Below are positions 1 through 10,652 of a stretch of DNA of 64,000 bases, piece after piece. Source of the stretch: Gammaproteobacteria bacterium (GTDB lineage: Bacteria > Pseudomonadota > Gammaproteobacteria > SZUA-229); NCBI GenBank assembly GCA_029882215.1, contig JAOULC010000001.1:124001-188000 (forward strand). The letters are read 5' to 3'. The notes under the pieces are model-generated. The model worked only from the letters and a program-made list of their open reading frames with translations. It was not told where the DNA came from and searched no databases. The translations under genes were made by a program, and so were the position numbers. Every line of letters begins with the position of its first letter. Position 1 is the first letter of the stretch.

Positions 1-483
1 AACGCGTGCTGTAATGTCTTCTGAACTGCCGTTACCCTGTTCCAGATTAAATCTTTCTTGTGCATGTAGAGGCGTGAGGTTTTCAAAAGCGACTTTGTAT
101 TTAGCGTTTTCTGGCGGCTCATAGTTGATGGTATCAACTTTAAGCATCGCAAAATAACGCTCGCCTTCTTTCGGCGGTCGAATCTTACCGGAAAGCGTGT
201 CGCCGGTTCTTAAGCTAAAGCGGCGAATCTGACTTGGAGAAACATAGATATCATCAGGCCCTGCAAGATAAGAGCAGTCTGCAGAGCGCAGGAAGCCAAA
301 GCCATCCTGCAGGATTTCCAGAACCCCGTCTCCAAAAATATCCTCTCCGCTTTTTGCATGCGCTTTGAGTATTGCAAAAATAATGTCTTGTTTACGTGAA
401 CGAGCGAGATTTTCAAGCCCCATGCCTTGCGCAACATCAATAAGTTCAGAAGGCGATTTTTGTTTTAATTCGGTTAGATTCAT
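1..483 (-). CDS. rho: Transcription termination factor Rho (N-terminal part, runs off the window)
   Basis: Reading the minus strand from the ATG at 483 gives an open frame of 161 codons to the window edge. It begins [18 protein letters not shown], the Rho N-terminal helical domain, followed by the RNA-binding cold-shock-like fold ([16 protein letters not shown], then [13 protein letters not shown]). Rho is the hexameric ATP-dependent helicase that terminates transcription. The ATPase domain lies outside the window. trxA lies upstream on the same strand and rhlB diverges beyond it, the arrangement known from E. coli. The ORF track shows only an out-of-frame shadow here (210..440). Confidence 0.97.
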   Translation of the reverse strand, partial: MNLTELKQKSPSELIDVAQGMGLENLARSRKQDIIFAILKAHAKSGEDIFGDGVLEILQDGFGFLRSADCSYLAGPDDIYVSPSQIRRFSLRTGDTLSGKIRPPKEGERYFAMLKVDTINYEPPENAKYKVAFENLTPLHAQERFNLEQGNGSSEDITARV

Positions 484-674
484 ATTTAAAGGAATATCCA
501 GGATGGGTTTATATGATATTTTGAAAGGTCAGCCTTGAATAAAACTGATTTTTTTAAAATTTATTTATCGCGTACTTTCTATTCGATTATTATTTTCTGT
601 TTGAGAGAACGACGAAATGAATGACGCAGAAATGTAACTAATATCGTAAATGCAAAGACTAGCATGCTTTGTTT

Positions 675-698
675 ATGCCGTCCAGCTCTGGACGGCAT
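675..698 (-). terminator. Hairpin downstream of trxA
   Basis: ATGCCGTCCAGCTCTGGACGGCAT is a perfect palindrome just past the trxA stop codon. On the minus strand it is followed by only a weak AT-rich stretch, so it could be an attenuating terminator between trxA and rho or an mRNA-stabilising hairpin. Confidence 0.6.
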
Positions 699-709
699 AA
701 AAGACAGAA

Positions 710-1036
710 TTAAAGATTACTGTCAATGAAAGCCGTTAGCTGTGACTTTGACAATGCACCAACTTTAGTGGCTTCAACATCACCACCTTTGAACATCATC
801 AGCGTTGGAATGCCACGTATACCGTACTTAGGCGGCGTACCAGGGTTGTCATCTATGTTTAACTTTGCGATTTTGAGTTTACCTTCATAGCCTGCACTGA
901 TTTCATCCAGAATAGGTGCAATCATTTTGCATGGGCCACACCACTCAGCCCAGTAATCTACCAATACTGGTAAATCTGACTTTAGTACTTCTTCCTCAAA
1001 ACTATCATCTGTCACATAGACAATTTGATCGCTCAC
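710..1036 (-). CDS. trxA: Thioredoxin
   Basis: 108 residues, the usual thioredoxin-1 length. The active site WCGPCK is at about residues 32-37, with the cis-proline region RGIPTLMMF. It is a cytosolic disulfide reductase that donates electrons to ribonucleotide reductase, peroxiredoxins and sulfur-assimilation enzymes. It is single-domain with no signal peptide. A GGAGG-type ribosome site precedes the ATG (plus strand reads cctccggttt). It lies between rho and divergent rhlB, a conserved gammaproteobacterial order, and is separated from rho by a hairpin. Confidence 0.98.
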   Translation of the reverse strand: MSDQIVYVTDDSFEEEVLKSDLPVLVDYWAEWCGPCKMIAPILDEISAGYEGKLKIAKLNIDDNPGTPPKYGIRGIPTLMMFKGGDVEATKVGALSKSQLTAFIDSNL

Positions 1037-1242
1037 AGTGTAAAACCTCCGGTTTTTAAAAATAATCGTCGATGCTGCCGAAACTTTTATTAATTGGATT
1101 AATGTCAGATTGGGAGTTCAGGACGACGGATTTAATGTCATAGATTGTTAATTGTATACGATTTGTTCATTAATGCGAACTTAACGCTTACAATAGCGCC
1201 TTTTATTTATTAAATCTACAGCAGTAAAGTATTTTTTACGCT

Positions 1243-2682
1243 ATGCTACGCGCCATGAATGAAAACACACACTTATCAGCAGTACCCTACAGCCAGTTTA
1301 ACTTACCGGAAAGCCTTATACGTGGCCTCGATGAAGCAGGTTTTGAATACTGCACACCGATCCAGGCAGAAACTTTACCGATTACATTAATGGGAAAAGA
1401 CATTGCCGGAGAAGCCCAGACTGGTACCGGTAAAACGGCCGCATTTTTAGTCGCTTTATTTAATCAGCTTTTGACCCGCCCTGTTTCTGATGATCATAAA
1501 AAGAATCAGATTCGTGCATTTGTCATTGCCCCTACCCGTGAACTAGCCATCCAAATCCACAAAGATGCTAAATTACTCGGTCAGTACACCGGCTTGAAAC
1601 TGGGGCTGGCATATGGTGGCACCGATTATCAAAAGCAGCACGACCAGCTTGAGGCCGGCGTTGATGTCCTTATCGGCACACCTGGCCGTATTATCGACTT
1701 TTTCAAACAAGGTATTTTTAAACTCAATGCCGTTGAAGTGGTGGTAATGGATGAAGCTGACCGCATGTTTGACCTTGGTTTTATTGATGACATCCGCTAT
1801 TTATTGAATGCCTGCCCCAAACCCACTGAACGTTTGAGCATGCTATTCTCAGCAACGCTGTCTCTGCGCATCAGTGAGTTAGCCTATGTTCACATGAATG
1901 AGCCTCAAAGCATTAAAATTGAATCGGAGACACGTACTGCCGATAACATTGATCAGGTTGTTTATTACCCTGCCAATGATGAGAAAATCCCTCTATTGCT
2001 GGGCCTGATTCAGCGCGATGAACCGGTACGCTCTATTGTCTTCATCAACACAAAACGGGTTGCCGATAAAATTTATGCTTTTCTTATTGGTAACAATATA
2101 TCAGCCGCTATCCTATCCGGCGATGTACCGCAGAAAAAACGCGAATCTTTATTAAAGAAATTTCAGGATGGTGAAGCGGCTGTTCTGGTTGCAACCGATG
2201 TGGCAGCACGAGGCTTACATATTCCTGCGGTTAGTCATGTATTTAACTTTGACCTGCCACAAACATCAGAAGACTATGTCCACCGCATTGGTCGTACGGG
2301 TCGGGCTGGCGCCAGTGGTCATGCCGTCAGTTTTGCCTGTGAAGACTACGCTCATTACTTACCGGATATCGAAAGCTACATTGGTCATACCATTAATAAT
2401 GAATCAGTCACCACTGACTTGTTAGTTAAACCAAAACCTGCGGCTAAAATTGACCGTCCTTCTACGGCGAAGCCTGCCAATAAGAAGGAATATGGTGCCA
2501 AACCGGACAGACAGAAAAAACCTGCTGAAAATAAAAAGCCGGCGTCTAAAAAACCTGTCAATAAAGTGGCTGCTATCAAATCTGCTGCGACAACCAGCAC
2601 CGTAGAGCCTGTAGCAAAAACATATAAACCAGCCCGCCAGGAAAATATCTTTATGCGTGTGGTGCGCTACATCTTTTCCTGA
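1243..2682 (+). CDS. rhlB: DEAD-box ATP-dependent RNA helicase RhlB
   Basis: 479 residues with the full DEAD-box set: Q-motif (F..CTPIQAETLP), motif I AQTGTGKT, PTRELA, TPGR, DEAD (VVMDEADRMFD), SAT, and motif VI HRIGRTGR. The C-terminal ~90 residues are a Lys/Pro/Ala-rich basic tail, probably for RNA or RNase E contact. RhlB unwinds structured RNA in the degradosome. The assignment among DEAD helicases rests on the N-terminus (FNLPESLIRGLDEAGFEYCTPIQ) and on divergence from trxA/rho. A second ATG lies four codons in; the first is kept because neither has a stronger ribosome site. Confidence 0.93.
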   Translation: MLRAMNENTHLSAVPYSQFNLPESLIRGLDEAGFEYCTPIQAETLPITLMGKDIAGEAQTGTGKTAAFLVALFNQLLTRPVSDDHKKNQIRAFVIAPTRELAIQIHKDAKLLGQYTGLKLGLAYGGTDYQKQHDQLEAGVDVLIGTPGRIIDFFKQGIFKLNAVEVVVMDEADRMFDLGFIDDIRYLLNACPKPTERLSMLFSATLSLRISELAYVHMNEPQSIKIESETRTADNIDQVVYYPANDEKIPLLLGLIQRDEPVRSIVFINTKRVADKIYAFLIGNNISAAILSGDVPQKKRESLLKKFQDGEAAVLVATDVAARGLHIPAVSHVFNFDLPQTSEDYVHRIGRTGRAGASGHAVSFACEDYAHYLPDIESYIGHTINNESVTTDLLVKPKPAAKIDRPSTAKPANKKEYGAKPDRQKKPAENKKPASKKPVNKVAAIKSAATTSTVEPVAKTYKPARQENIFMRVVRYIFS

Positions 2683-2848
2683 TACGGACACAGTCAGCTT
2701 CCAGAAGAGCTTTTTGGAAGCTGATTTAACTTCAATTGTCATCGATCTGTAAAAAAAGACACCCAACCAACCATTCAGCCTTAAATCTCTGGCTTTCCAG
2801 CCTTATTTAGCTAAATTATTTGTTAATCCATAGATTTAGGGCATCGTT

Positions 2849-3046
2849 ATGACTCAAGTTACCGCACAGCAGTTCACCGAAGGCAATCGTGTAAGAATAT
2901 TATCAAGCGGACAGGTAGTGACCATTCAAAAAATCAGCGGCCATGGTGCTGCCATCGTCGAATATGACTTTGGTTATCGCAGTGTCTTAATGCTAAATGA
3001 ACTGGCTTCTGAAAACAGCGCACAAGAAAACCGACACGTCGCTTAA
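2849..3046 (+). CDS. Small conserved protein, paralogue of the 3929 gene
   Basis: 65 residues, function unknown. The core NRVRILSSGQVVTIQKISGHGAAIVEYDFGYRSVLMLNEL is rich in beta-strand-type alternation with G/Y turns, suggesting a small SH3-like or KOW-like barrel. There is no signal peptide, membrane segment or cysteine. It aligns along its length with the protein at 3929..4126 (same pattern of V-x-I, ISxHGxAxV, GYxxxLxxNxL). It is followed directly by a strong terminator, so it is a monocistronic unit or the end of one. Confidence 0.75.
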   Translation: MTQVTAQQFTEGNRVRILSSGQVVTIQKISGHGAAIVEYDFGYRSVLMLNELASENSAQENRHVA

Positions 3047-3074
3047 TAAAAACGGGGCCAGTGCCCCGTTTTAT
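3047..3074 (+). terminator. Rho-independent terminator of the 2849 gene
   Basis: AAAACGGGGC-cagt-GCCCCGTTTT hairpin beginning at the stop codon, GC-rich stem with flanking A and T runs. It could also serve the convergent gene at 3106. Confidence 0.88.
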
Positions 3075-3105
3075 CACGAACACTAAAGCACTCTTCCCAG
3101 CATTA

Positions 3106-3660
3106 TTAGCTATTGCCTTTTTCGTTAAAGCCTATAAATGATGCCACGCCTGCCACAATTAGCCCCAGCAGAACACAAACAGGGCCTATCCCGGTTTGTA
3201 ATAACGCTTCAGCCCATGCAAACTCAAACACCACCGATAAATACAACATCCCCGAATGCATAATAGTGCCGACTATAAATAGCCAGCTGATCAGTTGCTT
3301 TAACCAAACCGCAACCGTCAGCATACTAATAACCAGACCAACAACAATATTTAATAAAGCTTCAAGATTACCGTGAGCATGAGGCCCACCCTTGATTGTA
3401 TCGATGGGTAACTCTGTATTCATCAGCTGGTTCAGGCTTAAAATACCGGCTGTATTCGCCTTTGCTATCTGTTCTGCGCTTAAAGGTTCAAGACCCTCTT
3501 CAAACTCATTCACTTTCAGCGCCTGTAGACGACCGACAGATTGTTGCTTCTCTACCATCGCCGTACCAAAATCCGCATACATATTCAGCATTAAAGGCCC
3601 AAGAGCCGCGGTGAAAACCAGGTATAAAAAGCCAAAAACAATGTTTTTCTTTCCGATCAT
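3106..3660 (-). CDS. Uncharacterised multi-pass membrane protein
   Basis: The start at 3660 (MIGKKNIVFG) is chosen because GGAG lies nine bases upstream; the track's earlier ATG at 3675 has no ribosome site. This gives 184 residues. There is an N-terminal hydrophobic segment (about 5-25), then a ~70-residue polar loop containing ALKVNEFEEGLEPLS, then three hydrophobic segments in the C-terminal half (around LLNIVVGLVISMLTVAVWL, ISWLFIVGTIMHSGMLYL, GPVCVLLGLIVAGVASFIG). A His-containing patch GGPHAHGN precedes the second segment. No recognised domain; no operon partner. Confidence 0.7.
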   Translation of the reverse strand: MIGKKNIVFGFLYLVFTAALGPLMLNMYADFGTAMVEKQQSVGRLQALKVNEFEEGLEPLSAEQIAKANTAGILSLNQLMNTELPIDTIKGGPHAHGNLEALLNIVVGLVISMLTVAVWLKQLISWLFIVGTIMHSGMLYLSVVFEFAWAEALLQTGIGPVCVLLGLIVAGVASFIGFNEKGNS

Positions 3661-3928
3661 GCCGATATTCTCCATGCATTAGTGACTAAAATTAGCCATC
3701 AAATCAAAATAGCATAAATAACTCAGCACTCAAAATTCAGCTCAACTTTTATTCATATAATCAATACCTTACCTGATGAGCCCAATAAACAGCGACAGCA
3801 GATCAAGACAGCAAAACCAATAAATACTAGTTAAAACAACAAGATAGTTGACCTTCGTGAGAAACTAATGTAAGTTTAGCCCGTAACATTAAATTGTTCG
3901 CAAAAACAAATACCAAAGGGGATTCAAA

Positions 3929-4126
3929 ATGGCGCAGTCTGATTACAAAGTGGGCGAAAAAGCCCGTGTAAAGAGTACTGATATAGAAGTCACTATCAGC
4001 CAGATTAGTGAACATGGATTTGCCGTCGTTCGATTTGAATGTGGTTATGAACGTATGTTACTCATTAATCAACTAAAGCCCTACTTCTATAAGCCCGCAG
4101 CCGTGCGCGCTATTCAGGCTGCCTGA
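3929..4126 (+). CDS. Small conserved protein, paralogue of the 2849 gene
   Basis: 65 residues, function unknown. The core EKARVKSTDIEVTISQISEHGFAVVRFECGYERMLLINQLKP matches the protein at 2849..3046 in length and in the spacing of hydrophobic and glycine residues. The start ATG is preceded by AAGGGGATTCAAA, a good ribosome site. The two copies flank the membrane-protein gene on the opposite strand, consistent with an old local duplication. Confidence 0.75.
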   Translation: MAQSDYKVGEKARVKSTDIEVTISQISEHGFAVVRFECGYERMLLINQLKPYFYKPAAVRAIQAA

Positions 4127-4269
4127 TCTTCCCTATATAACGTATCTGGGGATAAACTCGGGATACCCTGTTTTATAATGATTAGGTTAATCCTGCCTGA
4201 TGGTCAGCACCGGATATCACTATCGAAGTGCTATGTTTATTATCAGGTCTTTTGATAGGTGAAAAAGTC

Positions 4270-4545
4270 ATGAGCAAGCCTACTGATGAAGAACTAAAGA
4301 CCGCTTTGCGCAAAGCCATAAACATGAAAGAAAATGATCAGGACCCTGACTTTTTAGCCAAGAGCCTGCTCAATCATCATTACCGTCTGAACTATCTTCT
4401 GGATCTTTTATTCGCTGCTGATCGCTACCTGAACCACGGTATGGCAGACAATGAACACCGGACCCTTCTTATGCTGCTTGAAAAAGCAAAATCCGCTGAA
4501 GAGCAGGTAGCAAAGATAGAACACTATAATTTCGGTCTTGAATAA
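4270..4545 (+). CDS. Hypothetical helical protein
   Basis: The start at 4270 (MSKPTDEELKTALRKAI) is preferred over the track's 4228 because AGGTG lies eight bases upstream. 91 residues, mostly amphipathic helix, acidic and charged, with no membrane segment or cysteine. Segments such as HHYRLNYLLDLLFAADRYLN suggest a small helical bundle. Family not recognised. Confidence 0.65.
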   Translation: MSKPTDEELKTALRKAINMKENDQDPDFLAKSLLNHHYRLNYLLDLLFAADRYLNHGMADNEHRTLLMLLEKAKSAEEQVAKIEHYNFGLE

Positions 4546-4576
4546 AATCAGATATTTTTAAATAAGCGCGTTTGGG

Positions 4577-4951
4577 CTAATTCTTCCGCCGGTCCTTGCC
4601 TGTACGCGGTTTAAGTACCACTGTATTGACCGCAAAATCATCAATCGCTTTATGGTAGGCATCACGCCGCTCGTCCTCCCTGCGTTCTTCATGATGCTGA
4701 AAACGGCAATTACATGTTTGTGCGCTGCAGTCTGGAAGAGGAAAAACAGGCACTTCTGCAGACAAAATACGCTGGCCATCCAGTGCCTTGACCGCATCAC
4801 AGGCATCATCTGAAAAATGAACAGTAACGCAGTGATACTTGCTGCGCACAGCTTTCTCTGCCGGTAATTTTTTCTTATTCGATTTTTTTGGCCGAAACAA
4901 AAAAAACCAGACGACTACCAGTAAAAGCAATACAGCAACAACATAACCCAT
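4577..4951 (-). CDS. Membrane-anchored small protein with Cys/His motif
   Basis: 124 residues. Residues 2-20 are one very hydrophobic segment (VVAVLLLLVVVWFFLF) followed by a strongly basic stretch, so the C-terminal domain is probably cytoplasmic. That domain carries CSAQTCNCRFQHHEERREDERR, a CxxxxCxC plus HH and a charged tail that looks like a metal or cofactor site. Function unknown. It converges on the 4270 gene with a 31-base gap. Confidence 0.65.
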   Translation of the reverse strand: MGYVVAVLLLLVVVWFFLFRPKKSNKKKLPAEKAVRSKYHCVTVHFSDDACDAVKALDGQRILSAEVPVFPLPDCSAQTCNCRFQHHEERREDERRDAYHKAIDDFAVNTVVLKPRTGKDRRKN

Positions 4952-5032
4952 TAAACACCCCCAAATTTTTTTTTATAAACTATAACAGCTGTTATAAAAG
5001 AGACAATAAAATTACTATTAAATTTATTTACT

Positions 5033-5732
5033 ATGAAAAAAAACCTGACACATTTCATGAATAGTGCCTGTTCACCGCTTATATTAGTGATTCTATTTAT
5101 TCTTAGCGGACAAGCTGCATATAGCTACACAGAAGAAGATGAACGATGGTTAAACGCTGACAATAAGTCGGACGCCTCACAAGTAAATGAAGGAACACTT
5201 GAATTTATTCTTCTGCCACAATACAAACAAATTTTCCATTCCAACAATACCGTTACTATCAGGGTAAACAGCCTTGAGACTGGCTGGGTTGATTTACAAC
5301 AATGCTATTATCACCTGGATAAAATAGACAAGATTGAAATAGCTTACAAATATCAGTCAATGAAAGAACTGATAATCATATCAAAGAGAAACATTGAATC
5401 AGTCACTGTGTCCGGTTAGAACCTACAGCTAAGAAACATCAGTGAAAATGCTAGCTTATGTGTGAGCTCTGAAATCCGGGTGCTTTATAAGAATAATGAC
5501 TTATCTTATGGTCTGATCAATGGCCCCTACTACCGTCGATTTCTTGATGGGATTTATCCACGCCACATAAGTTTAGTTATCAGCTATCCTGAAAACTTAT
5601 TTTTAATAAAAGAAGTTATGCCTAAACAACAGAGGGGTTTAACATAAACAGACAAACGAACTGCTGATAGACACTTATGTTGAAGGTATTCTCAATACAG
5701 AAATAGTATATACATTAAACAAAAATGATTAA
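5033..5732 (+). pseudogene. Broken gene for a secreted hypothetical protein
   Basis: The track lists two separate ORFs (5033..5419 and 5462..5647), but they are in the same frame and divided only by a TAG at 5417-5419. Reading through gives continuous coding-like sequence (NLQLRNISENASLCVSSEIR). A second break follows at 5645 (TAA), where a one-base shift picks up another coding-like stretch (KQTNELLIDTYVEGILN) ending with TAA at 5730. The first part has a signal peptide (ILVILFILSGQAAYS). The simplest reading is one ~230-residue exported protein inactivated by a nonsense change and a frameshift. The upstream 128-residue part could still be expressed. Family unknown. Confidence 0.55.
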
Positions 5733-5756
5733 AAAATCATCTACCAACACTCAAAA

Positions 5757-7601
5757 CTAAGAGATATAGTCGACCAGCTCACTTTCAGTCAGTGGCTTTG
5801 AGAAATAAAACCCCTGAAAAACATCACAATTACATTCCTTTAAAAATTCAAACTGCTCTGCCGTCTCTACACCTTCAGCCACAACAGAGAGATTAAATTC
5901 TCTGGCTAAATTAAGAATACTACCTACCATAACCCGGTCACTGGCTGTACTGTTTATCTCAGAAACAAAGGAGCGGTCTATTTTAATTTCATCAACAGGT
6001 AACAATTTTAAATAGCTAAGCGAACTATAACCTGTACCAAAATCGTCCATTGAAAGGCGAATACCCAGTGCTTTAATTTGTTCCATAAGACCGATTACTT
6101 TATCTACATCCGCCGCCACAATGCTTTCAGTAACTTCAAAAACAATTTTCTCTCGCATTTTCGGGCTCAGATACTCTTCACACAATAAACGCACATCATC
6201 AACAAAATCGTGATAAAAAAATTGCCGAATACTCACATTGATTGAAAACTGATTAATATTGACTCCCTGCTGCTCCCAAACACTGAGTGTACGAAATGCA
6301 TTTTCCATAATATAGCGACCAAGCTCTATTATAAATCCGGTATGCTCAGCAATCGGTATAAAAACATCAGGAAAGATATCACCCAGCCTTTCATTTTTCC
6401 AGCGTACCAATACCTCCACACCCACCAAATGATTGTTCTTGTTCACCTGTGGCTGATAGAGTAAATAAATCTCATTCATATCCAGTGAGAAATGTAACAT
6501 CCGTTCAATTTCAAGTTTTAACTCAACTCGTTGTGCCATGTCCTCATCAAATATCAGCACACCATTACGGCCATTTGCTTTGGCCTCATACATAGCAATA
6601 TCAGCTTCTTTAATCAATCGATTAGCGTCATTTGCCTGATCAACAACTAAACTTACCCCAATACTTGCACTGATATACAGGTGTTGCAAATCCACAACAT
6701 AACTGTCTTTCAAACTCAATAAAATCCGGTTAGCTAATCGCTCCGCCACCTCGGCTGGCTCATCTTTTGTTGTGTACTCCGGTCCTGCAATAACAAACTC
6801 ATCACCGCCAAGCCTTGCCAGTAAGGCACCATCAAACAGGTTGTCCTGAATTCTGTCTGCAACCTTTTGCAGTAAGGAATCACCTACTTCATGCCCTAAT
6901 GAGTCATTAATGGTTTTGAAATGATCAAGATCGATTAATAACAAAAAGGAATAGGTTTTATACTCATGCAGGGTCAGCATTAATTTTTGTAAATAATTGA
7001 TAAAATAATGCCGATTTTTTAAACCCGTTAGAAAGTCGTGATTTGCCTGAAAGTTTGTCTGCATTAACAATTTATGACTGCTATTTGCAGAGTAGATCAG
7101 GACCCAGGTCAGTGTAGCGGAAAATGCGGACAACACATAACCGTACCACTCATCAAGAAACAGGAAATAAATCACCAAGGGCAGCATCAGCATGATAATG
7201 CTTGGTATAAAAAGTTTTTTATCAGGCACAAGCAGCGTTGAGGCAACAACGGCGGCACCGATTTCTGTAAATATTGCAATATAGTGAAGGTTATATTGTT
7301 TTTCAAAAATAAACAGTACGAATATAACCAGCCAGAGAAAGAAAGTTATATAATAAAAAAGACTGAGCCTCTGGTACCAGGCTTCTAAACGAGGCCCGCT
7401 AAGTTCATCATCCCGGTATTCTTTATAAACACGACTTCCCCAGATTGAAGTAACAACAATAACACCATACCAGCCAACTGCACGAAGCGGGATTCCATGC
7501 ATCCAGCTAAGAAACACATATGCAAAGCCCGGTACCAGGGACAAAATCATCATCACAGGCATTTGCTTATGCAAATATGAGTGAAAATAATTATTATTCA
7601 T
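5757..7601 (-). CDS. Membrane-bound GGDEF/EAL cyclic-di-GMP signalling protein
   Basis: 614 residues. Residues 1-175 hold about six hydrophobic segments without a recognisable sensor domain. The GGDEF domain (about 185-345) has an intact RLGGDEF signature and no RxxD inhibitory site before it. The EAL domain (about 355-614) reads EVL in place of EAL but keeps the other catalytic motifs: NVSIRQF, FEVTES, DDFGTGYSS, EIKID, AEGVET and QGFYFSKP. It may make or break down c-di-GMP, or both. It is monocistronic; a ~300-base spacer with no other gene precedes it. Confidence 0.92.
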   Translation of the reverse strand: MNNNYFHSYLHKQMPVMMILSLVPGFAYVFLSWMHGIPLRAVGWYGVIVVTSIWGSRVYKEYRDDELSGPRLEAWYQRLSLFYYITFFLWLVIFVLFIFEKQYNLHYIAIFTEIGAAVVASTLLVPDKKLFIPSIIMLMLPLVIYFLFLDEWYGYVLSAFSATLTWVLIYSANSSHKLLMQTNFQANHDFLTGLKNRHYFINYLQKLMLTLHEYKTYSFLLLIDLDHFKTINDSLGHEVGDSLLQKVADRIQDNLFDGALLARLGGDEFVIAGPEYTTKDEPAEVAERLANRILLSLKDSYVVDLQHLYISASIGVSLVVDQANDANRLIKEADIAMYEAKANGRNGVLIFDEDMAQRVELKLEIERMLHFSLDMNEIYLLYQPQVNKNNHLVGVEVLVRWKNERLGDIFPDVFIPIAEHTGFIIELGRYIMENAFRTLSVWEQQGVNINQFSINVSIRQFFYHDFVDDVRLLCEEYLSPKMREKIVFEVTESIVAADVDKVIGLMEQIKALGIRLSMDDFGTGYSSLSYLKLLPVDEIKIDRSFVSEINSTASDRVMVGSILNLAREFNLSVVAEGVETAEQFEFLKECNCDVFQGFYFSKPLTESELVDYIS

Positions 7602-7902
7602 ATATTTTTACTCACGAAGGCCAGACCAGTTTACAAATAACAAGACCATATTCAAGAGTTTCCATTCTTTAATTCATAAGCGCCGAATACAGACATGTGA
7701 CTTATATCTTGAACTGTTTATAACTTTTATTTTTTATTAAAGCAGTATCTTCTCATAGCCGCTATCGTTTCACCAATACAATCACTGCTGGCTTCAAATT
7801 ATATTTATGTTGATTAACTTATACTAATATTCAACCTGTAACACAGATTAATTTGTTTGTTTAGATTACCACTAAAGTGAACAATAATAGCTTGCGGGTG
7901 TA
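7602..7902. other. Intergenic spacer
   Basis: AT-rich DNA between the start of the GGDEF/EAL gene and the DUF411 relic. It must hold the promoter of the GGDEF/EAL gene. I see no ORF, clear repeat or RNA structure. Confidence 0.5.
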
Positions 7903-8307
7903 ATAACGAATACTATATCAGCTATTTTTATATTGACTTTAACCGGCATAAGCACTGCCTTTTTCACTAACACCGACTGCAGCCGGACAACTCAAGCTCA
8001 TAGCGATAAGAAAAAAAACACAGTTCATTACAACATATCCTGTGACTGCTGCAAAAATATGGACAGGCCATTTCGCGCAACCTGACCGGTAACATCCAGC
8101 CTGTTGCAAAGTCATTCATTAACACTCAAAAAGACGGTTTAAAGATGAGTGTACATCATGCCATGCAGCTACTATCAGCTATTGTGTTATTGCAAGTCAT
8201 GTGCCAACATGATGACACAAACCACTGTTAAAAGAGACCTCAGATATTACCGGTTTGTCTGTACCGGCTATGCCTGTTGGCGCACCGGAATGAAAAGAGG
8301 TGATTGA
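7903..8307 (+). pseudogene. Decayed DUF411 (periplasmic metal-binding type) gene
   Basis: Not in the ORF track. Three pieces in shifting frames match the DUF411 order. First is a signal-peptide-like run (ISAIFILTLTGISTAFF) then YNISCDCCKNM, corresponding to the family's CGCC motif. Second, in another frame, is SCHAATISYCVIASHVPT, corresponding to the SCHTAxxxGYVIEGHVP region. Third, after two TGA stops, is DITGLSVPAMPVGAP, then after a one-base loss GMKRGD, corresponding to LSVPGMPVGSPGM. There is no ATG start, and several stops and frameshifts. DUF411 proteins are small exported proteins often linked to copper handling. The motifs make the identity convincing. Confidence 0.8.
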
Positions 8308-8426
8308 ACCGGATTTTCACTTTTATAAAAATTATTAATAGCACTTTACAACAGTTTTAATTTTTTGAACTCTTGTGACGCTCCTTCTGCACCCAGACAA
8401 CTAACATGAACATAAATATTACCCTG

Positions 8427-8459
8427 CAAAAAAAAAGCCCGCTAAGCGGGCTTTTTTTT
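8427..8459 (-). terminator. Bidirectional-type terminator after thiC
   Basis: A-run, GCCCGC-taa-GCGGGC, T-run. The hairpin lies seven bases beyond the thiC stop codon and has runs on both sides, so it would work in either direction. Confidence 0.92.
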
Positions 8460-8465
8460 CAAGCT

Positions 8466-10367
<1,902 letters not shown>

Positions 10368-10410
10368 TTAGTTTTACGTGGTGGTGAGCCGAAAGGAGGA
10401 AGTGGCCACC

Positions 10411-10516
10411 GAAGCTTCCCTTCACCAGACAATCGCAAGGAATGGCTGGATTCGGTTCTAAGAGTATTTCTCAGCACGGTTTACTATCTACATAGATCGC
10501 CGGCACCCCTAGCCTC
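10411..10516 (-). promoter_or_regulatory. TPP (THI-box) riboswitch of thiC
   Basis: On the minus strand: GAGGCU, AGGGGUGCCGG, then GCUGAGAAAUACUC, GAACCGAAUCCAG, UUGCGAUUGUCUGG, GGGAAGCUUC. These are the conserved TPP aptamer boxes (GGGGUGC...CUGAGA...GAACC...GGGAA) in order. P1 forms between GAGGCU and AGCUUC. A GGTGG / CCACC pairing between the aptamer and the thiC start may be the expression platform. Confidence 0.92.
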
Positions 10517-10652
10517 AAATAAGGGGTTGATTGTACCGTTTTTAGGCCAGAAACACACCCTATAGCGGTATAAGTTTTACAACTACCCTCATTTTCAATC
10601 TCTGTTGTACAATGCTTTAATAATAAAAACTAGCTGAACTGGAAGACGCCTT

